From positions 62,001-126,000 of the forward strand of contig JAMXDE010000049.1 in assembly GCA_026770025.1 (NCBI GenBank): a DNA stretch of 64,000 nucleotides, written 5' to 3'. Of this stretch, positions 1 through 11,000 are shown one piece after another. Within the stretch, counting starts at the first letter, position 1. Each line of letters opens with the position of its first letter. Origin of the DNA: Craspedostauros australis. Taxonomy: Eukaryota > Bacillariophyta > Bacillariophyceae > Mastogloiales > Achnanthaceae. Below the pieces are notes generated by a model. That model was not told the origin of the DNA, made no database searches, and saw only the letters and a program-made list of their open reading frames with translations. The position numbers and the translations under genes are program-made.

Positions 1-1032
1 AGGGTCGGGGGTGGCCTGGAAGGTGCCCTCCGCAAGAAACAAGTGGAGGGCAAGAGTTTTTTGGTGGGTGGCGGCGGACACATCACGTGGCTTCGCTGGT
101 GATGGGTGCCATTGACAAGTCACCCAGATCGCCAAGCCACCCATTCAAGATGTGTCCAGAATTAACTCAGGGATCGGTTCATGAAGCGTCAGAAAAAACA
201 AAGGTCTGGAAGAGGCTGCAAGGTGGGATGCACACAAAAGGGATTTTTTGGGGTGTCGCAAAAACTCCATGATGACATCATCACATGGAGGTGTACCTTT
301 GGAGGTATGAGCGCCCCACCCATTCTGAACACATCAGTGTGTCGCCAGAGAATGTGGGAACGCATGGGGAGCATGTGGAGGAGCTGCAAGGATCGTATCG
401 ACGAGATACGGATCCAAATACGAATGGCATCCGCGTCGGAATCGGGTGTTCGAAAATTCTGCGTTTCAGTGCAGGGGGCCTTTGAGATATCCAATGCACC
501 CAGATTTTTCTGTCCTTCATGGAGTGGATAGATGGGGGGTGTGCGGAGCCAATGTGGTGCGCGGATTGTGAAAATGCCAGGGATGATAATGATGATCATG
601 GGTGCTGAAGGTAGGGCGGCATGGTGCCATCGAGAATTTTTCGCACCCACCACCTGACTGACAGCAAGCCAAAACGACATTAAAAATAAAGTTCATACAA
701 ATTTAACTTCGATATTCAGAATAAACGATAGACAAGCGTCAGAATGCACTGTCTATATTTAATTTTAAACGATATGGTGTCGAGATATAACATCATAAGC
801 AGTAATTTGGATGGTGTTGGATGTGCTCTATTTTAGTCTACTTTATCACGACTCATCACGAGTAAAACTCCACAACTAGTGCTATCGCCTACAGACTCGA
901 CGCATTTTCCGGTATCCGCAGGTCGTACATGAAACTATTCCTACGGATGACCGTATCTTTCTCATACCATACTCCCACTGTGAACCATCATACGTACTGC
1001 ACTAGACTATATTATTCTCTAGTCTCATCTTC
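1..1032. other. Left-edge intergenic region
   Basis: No gene can be supported here. Positions 1-660 are G-rich with short overlapping open frames of poor codon composition. Positions 660-1030 are clearly A/T-rich and lie just downstream of the minus-strand gene that ends at 1033, so part of this stretch is probably its 3' untranslated and intergenic DNA. Confidence 0.5.
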
Positions 1033-2400
1033 TCAACTACAATAGTTTTCGTCGCTGAGGCCCAATGGATTGAGTGCCTTCTCATTCCCAATGTACGGCT
1101 CCAAGAATGAGAGCGGACGGGCCATCGTCTTCGAGTAGGTGAGCACTCCATGATTGCGGTATTCGTACTCCACACTCCCATCAGCATCAAAGATAAACGT
1201 GGCACCTCGCCAATCCAGCAGGGTCTGGTCAGGCACGTATTCGCTGAAGTTGGATAGCACCTCCACCATCGATCGTAACCTCACAGTCGCCAATTCCGCC
1301 GGGCGTTGGTATCCCTTCTCGTTCTTCCACAGGCTCTGGTATTGAATAGGGCCCAGCTTGACATCCGTGATGCCCTTGATCTCGATCGGACCAGCGACCA
1401 CCATCTCGTTCGGGGCCAGCCGTTCGGGTGCTGACCTATCTCCGATGTACCCCCGGATGATCTCTGGCAACGTGCCTGGTGCTGCAACGCCAGCACACAT
1501 GGCCATGTAATTGAGCCACGCACGGGCGACTCCGCGGGCCGTCTCCACGCTCATTGTGCCGTCGCTGTGACTGTCGCCATGTTTGGTGTCGATGCTGCGT
1601 TCTTCTGCGTTCGCAGCCCCAACCTCCTTTGCAAACCAAAGCAGCAGAGAGGTCGGTACGATGGATGGAATGTCCCAGTTGGGTCCCCGATGCAAGCCGA
1701 GCGCCTTGTGAATGGAGGCTGCCGGATCCATGCGAATTGTGCTCAATGGCATGCCAGTGAATTCGCTAAACATGCGCGCCGTTTGGCAATCCCCGATCCC
1801 AATGATGCGGAGATCGATGTTGGCTGCCTTGAGATCAGGCAGAACGGCGCAGAGCTGCTCCGCATACTCCGCAGAATCGAAATCGCCGAGCTGCTCCATG
1901 ACGATGACCATCGTCTTCCTCTCTTCGGTGGGACGTCTTTCGCTTTTACCGCCCTTTCCGAAGACAGTGAAGAGACCTGCGAAAGGCGTGTTGTCATTTC
2001 TAGTCTTCGTCAATGCCTTGCAGGCACGATTGGATGATGGATCGACCACATCAGCGGCGCAGAGCAGCTCGAAGACGGACGGCGAGCCGCTTGCCGCTGG
2101 CTTCGTTCTTTCCTTCGTGGCAACTTGCGATGGGAGCTGCTCTTCGTTCGTCGCCATTCGCAGGTGCGATCGGATGCATCGTCTGCGGCATGCGCATGTT
2201 CTGAGACTGTCGTAACTGTCAGCCACCAACTGTGAAGATGTGAATGGGCTGGCACGATGGTTGTGTTGCCGAGATGGCTTCGTGTGCATCCATGCGTGGA
2301 CTGCGAAGGAAGTCTGCGTCTTCGGCATCGTCGTTATCACCGCCGCTATCAGCGCGAGCCACATCATCATCTTGGAGTTGCGCTCGCACTTGGAAGCCAT
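1033..2400 (-). CDS. Plastid-type AhpC/TSA (PRXL2/AAED1-like) thioredoxin-fold protein
   Basis: A 455-residue protein. Residues ~10-36 form a hydrophobic signal segment (WLALIAAVITTMP) followed by a basic, Ser/Thr-rich stretch, which is the layout of a bipartite plastid presequence. Residues ~160-245 resemble the AhpC/TSA antioxidant-enzyme fold (VIVMEQLGDFDSAEYAEQL, then RIIGIGDCQTARMF and a SIHKALGL segment). The C-terminal GATFIFDADGSVEYEYRNHG matches the end of this family (FxFDxDGxxxYEYR). The CxxC loop of redox-active AAED1 proteins is DFDS here, so a thiol peroxidase activity is not expected from this motif; algal and cyanobacterial relatives with GDFDS are, from memory, a known branch. 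It is divergent with the CRM gene at 3198, with 797 bp between the starts. A purine-rich AGAGTAGAGTAGAGC tract lies just upstream of the start on the coding strand. Family assignment is fairly secure; function is inferred. Confidence 0.75.
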   Translation of the reverse strand: MASKCERNSKMMMWLALIAAVITTMPKTQTSFAVHAWMHTKPSRQHNHRASPFTSSQLVADSYDSLRTCACRRRCIRSHLRMATNEEQLPSQVATKERTKPAASGSPSVFELLCAADVVDPSSNRACKALTKTRNDNTPFAGLFTVFGKGGKSERRPTEERKTMVIVMEQLGDFDSAEYAEQLCAVLPDLKAANIDLRIIGIGDCQTARMFSEFTGMPLSTIRMDPAASIHKALGLHRGPNWDIPSIVPTSLLLWFAKEVGAANAEERSIDTKHGDSHSDGTMSVETARGVARAWLNYMAMCAGVAAPGTLPEIIRGYIGDRSAPERLAPNEMVVAGPIEIKGITDVKLGPIQYQSLWKNEKGYQRPAELATVRLRSMVEVLSNFSEYVPDQTLLDWRGATFIFDADGSVEYEYRNHGVLTYSKTMARPLSFLEPYIGNEKALNPLGLSDENYCS

Positions 2401-3197
2401 CCTGATGGAATGCGGTCTGCTCTGCTCTACTCTACTCTGCTATGTGTTGCTCCGATGGCATGGTACCATGCACCTCTGCTCTACTCTACTCGATGGCTCT
2501 CCGGAGAATAAAGTTGGTATTGCTCCCATCAGTGAGAAGAGAAGGCAATGCCTCAACGTCGCATCATCGTGGAAACATCAATTTACAAGATCGCGCTCAT
2601 GTCGACAACCTCTCCCATGCGTCATCGGCGAATCCAATTTTGATGAGTTTCGTTGCGGATTGGGAGTGACCTGGATTTTTGCGGGATTGGTGACAGCATT
2701 GATTCACGGAAAGAACTGAACCAACAAACGCAACAGAATGGTCTGGAATGCGACCGTACATCCATCGGCTTCGGTCGTGTTTGATCGAGACGATCACAAC
2801 CAAAACCATCAACCACAAAAAAAGAAGAAAAGACATCAACAATTTCTCCGCACAAACGCACTTTCGCGAGACACACCATCAGCACCATCAGCACCATCAC
2901 ACCATCACACCATCACACCATCACACCAACACACCAACATCACCAACATCAGCACCATCACAATTGCTGTATTGATTGTTGCGCAAAGGGAGACTGTCAT
3001 CTGGAACTGCGCCTTCGCGACATCACCCATCCCAACTACTCCAGAGTGCTCTGCTCTACCTCGGCTATCACTACGACTATTTCTACTCGCAGAAGCGTCC
3101 ATCCAGCCACAACACTAACTCTGATAGCCGCACGAGTGTACGGCAGCAGCAGCAGCAACAACAACAGCGATCTACCCTCAGCAGTGACCAAACAAAC
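2401..3197. promoter_or_regulatory. Divergent intergenic region between AhpC/TSA-like and CRM genes
   Basis: This 797-bp stretch separates two divergent starts and probably holds both promoters. It contains two CTCTACTCTACT-type tracts (about 2418-2445 and 2477-2492), a CACCAT-rich simple repeat (2874-2961) and a CAG/CAA run (about 3142-3168). No gene is supported in it. Confidence 0.45.
2874..2961. repeat. CACCATCA-type simple repeat
   Basis: Imperfect short tandem repeats of CACCATCA and CACACCAT fill this stretch upstream of the CRM-domain gene. Confidence 0.85.
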
Positions 3198-3932
3198 ATG
3201 ATGCGATCAGCAACGTTCTTTTCAGTGTGGATGGTGCTCCTTCCGACATCATCGCATGCGTTCACGGCGAGGATACCCACGCTGATGCCATCGTTGTCGC
3301 AGTCTTCGCTGTTGTCTCCATCTCCGTCCGACAGCAGCGCCACGACCGCTGCTCCACCAACGGCACGAACGAGCACGGTATTATTTGTGCGCAAGGATGA
3401 GCAGCGCAAGCGAAAGCGCGTGTCGGAAGACTTGGAACCGCTGTGCTACGTCGAGTTCCCATCGCCCCAGCAGCGCATGGAGTTGAAGAAGATTGCGACG
3501 AAGCGAAACAATCAGCGCAAGCTACAGCGGTTCTTCCTGCCCGCCGAGGAGACTGCGGGGCCGTTCTCACCGCAAACCTTCGCGGATCTCATGGCGCTAC
3601 TCGATGACAACGAGCTGGTGGAGGTGCGTGGGATCTCGAAGGAGTCCAAATCGAACGCCTTTTCCACTGCGGAGCGGCTGGTGGCGGAGTTGAAGATGGA
3701 GTACGAAGCGTTGCCTTCCGCCCCGGATGGGGAGAAGATCATTGCGTTGCTCTCCCCCAAGGGTCACTCGGTCGTCCTGTACGCGGAGATGGCAGATGAT
3801 CATCCCGACGCGGCGAGCCGAAAGATCGTGCTGCGAACGAGCGTGGGTCAGAAGAATGTGTGGGTGCAGCGGCCAAAGCCAGAACGGGACAACAGAGGAC
3901 AGATCATCAGCGAGGCCAGGACGGAATCTTGA
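3198..3932 (+). CDS. Plastid-targeted CRM/YhbY-like RNA-binding protein
   Basis: A 244-residue protein. The start is placed at the ATG of MMRSATFF because a signal peptide begins there (FFSVWMVLLPTSSHA) and is followed at once by FTARIP. The SHA|FTA junction, with Phe at +1, fits the ASAFAP-type motif of diatom and other red-lineage complex plastids. After a Ser/Thr-rich transit-like stretch and a basic patch (RKDEQRKRKRV), residues ~130-225 look like a CRM (YhbY) fold: FADLMALLDDNELVEVRG, a helical AERLVAEL segment, and a terminal SPKGHSVVLYAE strand. CRM proteins bind RNA in plastid group II intron splicing and ribosome assembly. The GxxG loop of typical CRM domains is not obvious, so the domain is divergent. 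There is no intron. Confidence 0.75.
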   Translation: MMRSATFFSVWMVLLPTSSHAFTARIPTLMPSLSQSSLLSPSPSDSSATTAAPPTARTSTVLFVRKDEQRKRKRVSEDLEPLCYVEFPSPQQRMELKKIATKRNNQRKLQRFFLPAEETAGPFSPQTFADLMALLDDNELVEVRGISKESKSNAFSTAERLVAELKMEYEALPSAPDGEKIIALLSPKGHSVVLYAEMADDHPDAASRKIVLRTSVGQKNVWVQRPKPERDNRGQIISEARTES

Positions 3933-4430
3933 GTCCTTATTCCTCCAAACCCGGAGTACTGTATGGTAGAAGCAACGTTTAGAGAACAGTCGACGAGTGA
4001 GCTGAAGTTAACTGGAGTACTCTAGTGCAAGTAGTGCTTGCGCAGTTCCCAATGGAGTTCCAATCACTCTCTCAAAATCTCTCTCCATGGAGTACATGCA
4101 ACTGTCCAACCCTCAATTCCATCATCGTTCGTGCGTTCGTGCGTTCGTTCGTTCGAGACAGTACAAGAACCACTCCATTACTGTCCTTTCAGAGACTGTT
4201 TCCTGTTACAGCCAGAGAGGACTTCTTCTGCCCGAGTATGGTGTACATGTGGTATGAGATAGTGCAGCCACACGGCACAGAGAATGCGTGAACCCGTTGC
4301 CATTCCGCACCTCGCGGTCTCCCCGCCGTCAAGGCTTACGTATGGCGCATATGTATGGTACGCCATGCTCTGCTCATAATACATTCTACGCTCGATGATA
4401 CACTATACACTATACACTATACACACTATT
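3933..4430. other. Convergent 3' intergenic region
   Basis: This lies between the ends of the CRM-like gene (plus) and the fasciclin gene (minus). It contains a CTATACA tandem repeat at about 4398-4427 close to the fasciclin stop. No gene is seen. Confidence 0.5.
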
Positions 4431-6713
4431 CTATATTAGAACCAGCGATGTGATTCCCAAAGCAGCAATAGCAATAGCCATGCGGGATACCTTCCAGGCT
4501 GACGCAGAAGATTCCGTCGAAGACTGGGATTGCGTACCAGAGCCACTGTCCTTGGAATCCTCCCCGTCTGCACTGGAGCTGGTGTCCTCGGGCAACTGGC
4601 TGGAAGGAGCTGCGTTGGGGTCTTCACTTGGTACTGCGACCGGCGTTGCATCCGTAGGATCCGATCGGGTGGTAGGAGGGGTTTGCTCCTCCGTGGAGTC
4701 TGGGGCCATTGTGGGCACATCGGCTACGCCTGCGCCTGGAGACGTTGTGGACGGCGTGTCATCTGGTAATGGAAGCAATCCAGTGATGATGTGTACAACG
4801 CCGTTATTGGCGAGTAGATCCATGGTTGCAACCTGCACTCCGTTCAGCACGATGGTTGTGGTTTCGTCAACGCCACCATTGCCGTTGCTTTCGCTGCTGA
4901 TCGTTTTGGAAAGCGTGACTGTATGGCCCGACAAGGATCGCACTTGCATTGGTTCCGCCGCGTCGATCTGTTGCGAAACGTACATGCCCCGCACGACGTG
5001 AAGCTTCAGCATTGCCGTGAGCTCATCATGCGACAGCAGCTGGTCCTGCACGCCCACGAAAACCGCATCGAGGGGAGCAAAGATGGTGAATGGTCCATCA
5101 TCACTCAACATCGGTTTGAATTGCTTCATGAAGATGGCCATCTGTGACAGCTCATCCAATCCATCAATCACGTCGATGAAAGTCTGGCCCATCCAGGCTG
5201 GGTTCAAGACGCTATCGATGCCCTGAATGATGGCAGGGTTGAACGCGGGTACGTTGGGAACGACGATGTTTGCAATGCCGTTGATTTGCGCACCGTTGCC
5301 ACCGCCATCACCACCTACGGATACGGCGATGGATTCCCCATTCCATGCAGTTGCAGTTACCAGTGCCGGGTTGGCGACTAGTTCGGTGGTCTTGATGATC
5401 TGGTCGAGGACGATGTGACGGTGCAGAAAATCTAGGAGATGGTAGAGATAGCTGGGCTGGTGCTGGAATGCGGTGAGCAACTGCATAGGCATGTTCTGGA
5501 ATGCGTCGTTCGTTGGTGCGGCGATGGTGAAGCTGTGCAGGGCATCCAGCACCGAACCCAGGCCGGCGACTTTCAACAACGATGCCATGATCGAAAACTG
5601 CTCCCCACGTCCCTGAAGGATGTGGGTGGCCAGCGGCAACGAGATGGGACCCGCGATGGGGACGAAGAGTCCATTCCGCACGTAGGTCTCCTGGACCCAG
5701 GCATTGCCACTGACTGAGATGTCCCCAAGAGCGCCCTCAATCTTGATGGATGCTCCAAGCAAGGATATCACTCCACCACCGGCACTACCGCCACCACCAC
5801 CATTGGCAGGATCGCCGCCACTAGTAGTCGTAGCAGCAGCTGCAGCAGACGAAACAGTGACGCCGCCACCACAAGCACCAGTTGCTGCTGCCACGGTGGC
5901 CAGGTCGTCTTCGTACCAATTGTTCGGTGCAATGTGATGCTTCAGAAAGGCGATGACGTTGTCGGGATCTTGGAACCATGCCGTCATCTCGTCGCTGCTT
6001 TGGATGTGCTGATCAATGTTGATGGGGGCGAAGAAGGTGTAGGGCGTCGCATCATCCAGAAGCTTCTGATCCAGTCCGCTGGATTGCAGCAAGGTGGCCA
6101 GCGTGGACGTGCCCGGAAAGAGCTTGGCGGCCTTCATGACATCGAGGGTCGTCCAGAAGGGCGTGAGGACGGCATCGACGACGTGGACGACGCCGTTGGA
6201 CGCTAGGATGTCCCGCTCGATGATGGTGGCGCCTCCATCCATGATCCGAATGATGTTGGGATCCGCACTGTCAGCAACTGAAGACGGCGTGACCGTGAAT
6301 TCCAGCTCCTCCAGATTGAAGGTGGTGAAGACAAGGCCGTCGGTGAGTTGCCAAGAGTACACTGAGCCACCGGTGAGATGGTGGTCCACGAGGTTGATCC
6401 TGTGGCGACCCCATTCGTCCGATAGGAGCTTGGCGGTGATGTCTGCATCAAGGGCATCAAAGGCAGCATCCGTTGGCACGAAGGCCGTCTTCCGAGTTCC
6501 AGGATCGCCCAGCAACCGTCCCTTGTCAATGAGCTGGTCCAGCTGATGGAATTTGGAGAGGTTGGGATTTGCGGCGATGGTCTCGTTGATGGTCAGCGCG
6601 TGAGTCTTATTGATGGCGCTTGACAGCAATAGCGACGCAGCGAAGCCCAGAGCAGCCTTCGCCGCTGGAGGAGCGCTTGATGAAGGCCGTAGCCTCTGCT
6701 TCCGATGCGCCAT
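4431..6713 (-). CDS. Four-domain fasciclin (FAS1) cell-surface protein, likely GPI-anchored
   Basis: A 760-residue protein with an N-terminal signal segment (ALGFAASLLLSSAI) and four FAS1 repeats. They lie at roughly residues 42-188, 190-350, 370-503 and 506-650. Each shows the FAS1 hallmarks: an H1-like box (TAFVPTDAAFDAL; YTFFAPIN; FTIAAPTNDAF; FTIFAPLDAVF) and an H2-like box ending in V-H-V/I-[VI] (NGVVHVVDAVLTP; NNGVVHIITGLLP). Repeat 2 carries a Gly/Ala/Ser-rich insertion (about residues 270-310). Residues ~655-735 are a Ser/Thr/Pro stalk with many possible O-glycosylation sites. The protein ends in a hydrophobic tail (MAIAIAALGITSLVLI) with no charged residues after it, typical of a GPI-anchor signal. 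FAS1 proteins mediate adhesion at membranes and in extracellular matrix. There is one exon. Confidence 0.92.
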   Translation of the reverse strand: MAHRKQRLRPSSSAPPAAKAALGFAASLLLSSAINKTHALTINETIAANPNLSKFHQLDQLIDKGRLLGDPGTRKTAFVPTDAAFDALDADITAKLLSDEWGRHRINLVDHHLTGGSVYSWQLTDGLVFTTFNLEELEFTVTPSSVADSADPNIIRIMDGGATIIERDILASNGVVHVVDAVLTPFWTTLDVMKAAKLFPGTSTLATLLQSSGLDQKLLDDATPYTFFAPINIDQHIQSSDEMTAWFQDPDNVIAFLKHHIAPNNWYEDDLATVAAATGACGGGVTVSSAAAAATTTSGGDPANGGGGGSAGGGVISLLGASIKIEGALGDISVSGNAWVQETYVRNGLFVPIAGPISLPLATHILQGRGEQFSIMASLLKVAGLGSVLDALHSFTIAAPTNDAFQNMPMQLLTAFQHQPSYLYHLLDFLHRHIVLDQIIKTTELVANPALVTATAWNGESIAVSVGGDGGGNGAQINGIANIVVPNVPAFNPAIIQGIDSVLNPAWMGQTFIDVIDGLDELSQMAIFMKQFKPMLSDDGPFTIFAPLDAVFVGVQDQLLSHDELTAMLKLHVVRGMYVSQQIDAAEPMQVRSLSGHTVTLSKTISSESNGNGGVDETTTIVLNGVQVATMDLLANNGVVHIITGLLPLPDDTPSTTSPGAGVADVPTMAPDSTEEQTPPTTRSDPTDATPVAVPSEDPNAAPSSQLPEDTSSSADGEDSKDSGSGTQSQSSTESSASAWKVSRMAIAIAALGITSLVLI

Positions 6714-8077
6714 CCAATCTGATGAGATGAGGCTTCCCTCGCCTATCCTTTCTCTATATATATATGTATATATATGTATGTATGTTTGCAGCTCTATGTT
6801 TGTATTCTGGTATGGCAGTACTGGTCTTTTCTCTTGGCCGAATGTGAAGTGAATATGATTCTGCGTGACGTGATCCAGCGCAAGAGCGTGAGTTGCTGCC
6901 TGTTGCTGCCTTTTGCTCCGTTCTTTCCACTTTCCACTTTCAGAGTTCTACGGTTTGCGTTCTGTGTTGTGATTCCTGGATCCACGTGCACCTCAAGTCG
7001 GATGCCGTCACCTACAAAAGTGCAGTTGTTGCAGTTGTTGCAGTTGATGCGGCTGATGCTCTTGGTGATGTTGTGAATGCAGCTATTGGTTCCAATGATG
7101 CCAATGATGGCAGACTATCGACCAAGATGGCGATGCGAAGAGACTTGTGCACAATGCGAGGTGGATGCAATTTGAGAGCATTTGAAAAACCGTCCAGGTT
7201 CGGTCGCTTCGCAGCCCAATCAGCGTGATGAACGGGGACACGAGCTCATCGCAATGATTTCGATGATTGGAGGGATTGCGCCAACATCGCCAGCAAGGAT
7301 ACCTACCTCCCCTACCTTCACACATGGGCACAAACATGGAGGAGACACGAGTGGACGCAACTGCCACTATTTGATTTGTTGCCGCGATAACGTCAACACG
7401 TGCGGGAGTGTTCTGTGTCATTGGCTCACCAATCAACGGAATCGTGCACATTTTTCCACGATCGAGCAAGCGGCGAACTTCGGCGCACCTTGCGTGGAAA
7501 CTCCGAACGGTCGGCACCGAATGAACCGTTCTTCTCTTCTCCGTCTTGCCAAGACACACAAGTGTCGTTGCGCCAAAGAACAACATCAAATCCGTTCGCG
7601 ATTGAGACGAGTATCAACGGGCACAACCCAATGCAAGTGGTCCAAACGGTCCATCACAGAAATACAAAACGGGATTGACGTATTTCTCCCGAACTCCGTC
7701 GAAAGCCCTTCCACCACAAAACAGTGAGAACACTCTGCTCTGGCAATCAGGCAGTGATACTGGACACACTATTGCTGCTCAACTCTGCCTGCGCCTCCCT
7801 ACCCTACCCTCGCAAAGAGACAGCTGCTGCAACCAACACAGCCGAGCTGTCCATCCCCACATGCTGTCTGGAGAGGGTCAGCACTCGTACGCAAGTAGAT
7901 TCCCGAGGGATGACGAATGCAATAGGATAATGTAGTAATGGTAATAATGGTATAATAGTATTTTGCATGTGTATGGGATGGTATGGTGCGGTGTGATTTG
8001 GCACACGGTGGAATTCGATTGAGCATGGTCGTACCCCACCAATGGATGCCAAGGGCCACATCCATTCGATGGCAGTT
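6714..8077. other. Intergenic region between fasciclin and large ATPase genes
   Basis: The first ~100 bp upstream of the fasciclin start holds a TATATG/TATG simple repeat (about 6757-6786) that may lie in its promoter. A TGCAGTTGT repeat occurs near 7020-7050. The short frames on both strands show no domain or consistent codon use, and no gene is supported. Confidence 0.5.
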
Positions 8078-11000
8078 CTACAGCGACATTGGCAGCGAGA
8101 TGTGCGACACCGAAGAGGAGGAGGACGACGACGACACCGTCGAGGCCTGGCATGATTGGTGACGCAGGTGGAATTCGGCGCTCTCCGAGCTGGCAGCGCC
8201 ATCATCGTAGAACGAAGACATGATGTCGGTGTGATGCGTCCCGCCGCTGTGATGGTGGCTCTGCACCCTGTTGCGACGAGTTTCAGTCTTGTCGTTGATT
8301 TCTTCGTTGGCGTGCAGGATGAGATGCGCCAATCGCGTCACCATTCTTTGGCATCCCCATTCGGAGTAGATCCGCCGTGCCTCCACGAGGTACGCCTTGG
8401 CGATGGATGATTCTCTCGACACGTCGCGCGAGCTCGCTATCTTCGTCATCTTCGTTGAGAGCCCGATCCTCCACGCATTCTCGGAGCCGCTGGGGTCTCG
8501 CGTGTAGCATAGGGCGAGCCTGGTCAACGCCATGGCGTGATCCACCTTGGTGGATCCTGCGCGTGCTGCGTCCAAGGATTCCTGGTACTTTTGGACGGCC
8601 ACGGAGGACTGGTGTCGCTGTGCCGCCAGCTCTGCCTGGCACAGCAGCAGCTTGCTCTTTGTGTTGGCGGGACAGCAGCCAAACACCTGCTCCATCGTCG
8701 CCATCGCAGAGCGCAGGCGTCTGGAGGATCGACCACGATCCACGATGATCAAGCACATCGTCTCCATGAATGTCAGCTGGAGGCGGATGAAGTAATCCGT
8801 GCACCCTGCGTGGGCCATGATGCTGCTGCTACTGCTGTTGATCTTCAGCCCGAACATATCAGTTGCGCCTGACAGGGCCCGGATCTGATTGATGGAATCA
8901 TGGGCTTCGTCGTACTTGCCGCTGTGGAATGCCTCGAACGCCTTCCAGAAGATGAGCAGCTGTATGCCTTGCTTCGCCCCTGTCTCGCAGAAGTGCTTCA
9001 GAGCAGAGGCCTCGTTGAAAGTCGAAGCTGCGAGGAGGCGGTCTTCGTGGATGTTGTTCGGCGGTGGCGACGCGCCTTCCTTGCCGTGACCCGTGAGACT
9101 GTTGATCGAATGCAACATCATGTCGATGTAGAGCAAGGACTGCGGGAGGGTGGCAACACCTGGCGAGGAACGGGATGGCTGCAGGAATCTTTCCATGCCG
9201 AGCTGGTCCATGCGATCGATCAGCTTCGAGCGACCGACGCGGACCAGGGACAGGATCTGGTGCAGGTCCGATCCAGCGCAAAGCATCGCCATCGCACGGC
9301 TGTGAAGGTCGATGGCGGCCACTTCCACGGGACAGCCGGGATCGGTGAGGGCCAGTGGTTGGTGCGTGGCGTAATCACCGAGGGGACTGCAGCACGGCTT
9401 GCAGAAGGAATCATGGAGCGTGTTGAGCAGGCACTGAAGACCTTTCGAGGCGTGGCATCTCTTGGCAATCTGCACGGCGATTTCACCACACTGCACACCA
9501 TCGGACTCCATCCCGACGGATGGTTGCGTGAGTACGATTCCGTAGAGCATGAAGACTATGGAGGCATCCGCGGTGAGGTCTTGGGTGAGGACGATTCTCT
9601 TGAGGCAGACGCTGACAATTTCAGGGATGTACCTGAAGTAGCGGTGCTGGTGACGCAGGAGGGGGATTGCGAGGATGCGGATGATGCGAAGCGCGATCTG
9701 AGAACGTTGTTTCTCGGATGTTGCGCCGGCACGGCCCACGCCGATGGCATTCATTCTCCTGAAGGTCCCGAGCTCTACGAAGCTGGAGAGGAGATCCTGC
9801 GTCTTGGCGGTCGGTGCGGACGCCGTGGTGCTGTTTAAGGAGGCCTTGCTGCTGGATGCTGGGAGATGCGAGACCATCTGCTGAAGTCGTTTCAAGGAGG
9901 ATCTCCATTTCTGGACGACCCGACGGCGGCAGAACTTTTTGTGGAAGGGGAATTCGTATCCCAGATCGTGCAGGATTTCAACTCCGGCAGCAATGGCTTC
10001 ATCCACGCGATTCTGAAGCAGGAGCTGGTGCATCTTGAGCTCCAGGACGGGGATGCGGTCGACGAAGCTGCGGCTGTAGGAAATGACGGTGTTGGTGATG
10101 TGCTCCGCCTCTGTGTAGTTGCCGATGGCGGAACTGGAGATTGCCAGGCCCGTCATGATGTCCAATGCGATGTTGTATCCCTCGAGCCAGATGCCCAGAT
10201 TCGCCTCGTCCGTGACCTTCTGGTCGTGCGTCGTTCCGTGGTGGAAGAGGAGGTCCCTCGCTAGCTCAAAGTGGACATGTGCGACGCGATGCTGCTGCAC
10301 CTTGAGCGCTTGGCTGGCCGCTGCCGAGACCGCTGTGGCCGCCCTGACGAGTTCGTTGTTGAGCAGCTCCGCATCTCGATCGACCTGCGAATGCGCATCG
10401 CCGCAGAGGCTGGAGACGAGCTGCACCGCGGCAACGTGGACGAACCTTGCGGAGAGGGTTGGATCGAGGTCGACGAGGTGCATGAGCGTTTGGCCTATGA
10501 ACTTGTGGAGGTGGCTGACCCTGTCCTTGGGAATGGAGCGGTAGGCCTCTTCCTGGAGGAGGCGGTTGGTCCATTCCATGCTGAAGGGTGTCTGGGAGGA
10601 GAGGTTGTCCGCCAAGACGTGCTGATGGGCATGGTTGAGGCAGGCCGCGTTGTGCACGCATTCCTCATGGACGCAGCAGTCCACGTGCATGATGCCGGAG
10701 GAGGTGAGAACGTCGATGGCGGAGCGGATGGACGCGAGGACGCTGTTGGAGGTTGCGTCGTGCGGCATGGCGTCATGGGAGGTTGGCGTGGAGAGGGCGC
10801 TGGCCCCATTCTGCATCTCTATGACGATGCCGATCAAGATGCTCCCATCGAAGGAGACGCCCAAGCACGATGCTATCTGCATGAGACGATGCGCCATCAT
10901 GCAGGTGGCGGAGGCCGTCTCTATGGCATGCGGGATGGTCCCCATGAGCGTCTCCTTGGAGACCTCGGGATTGACGGGGTCGTCCCAGGTTCTCGTGGGC

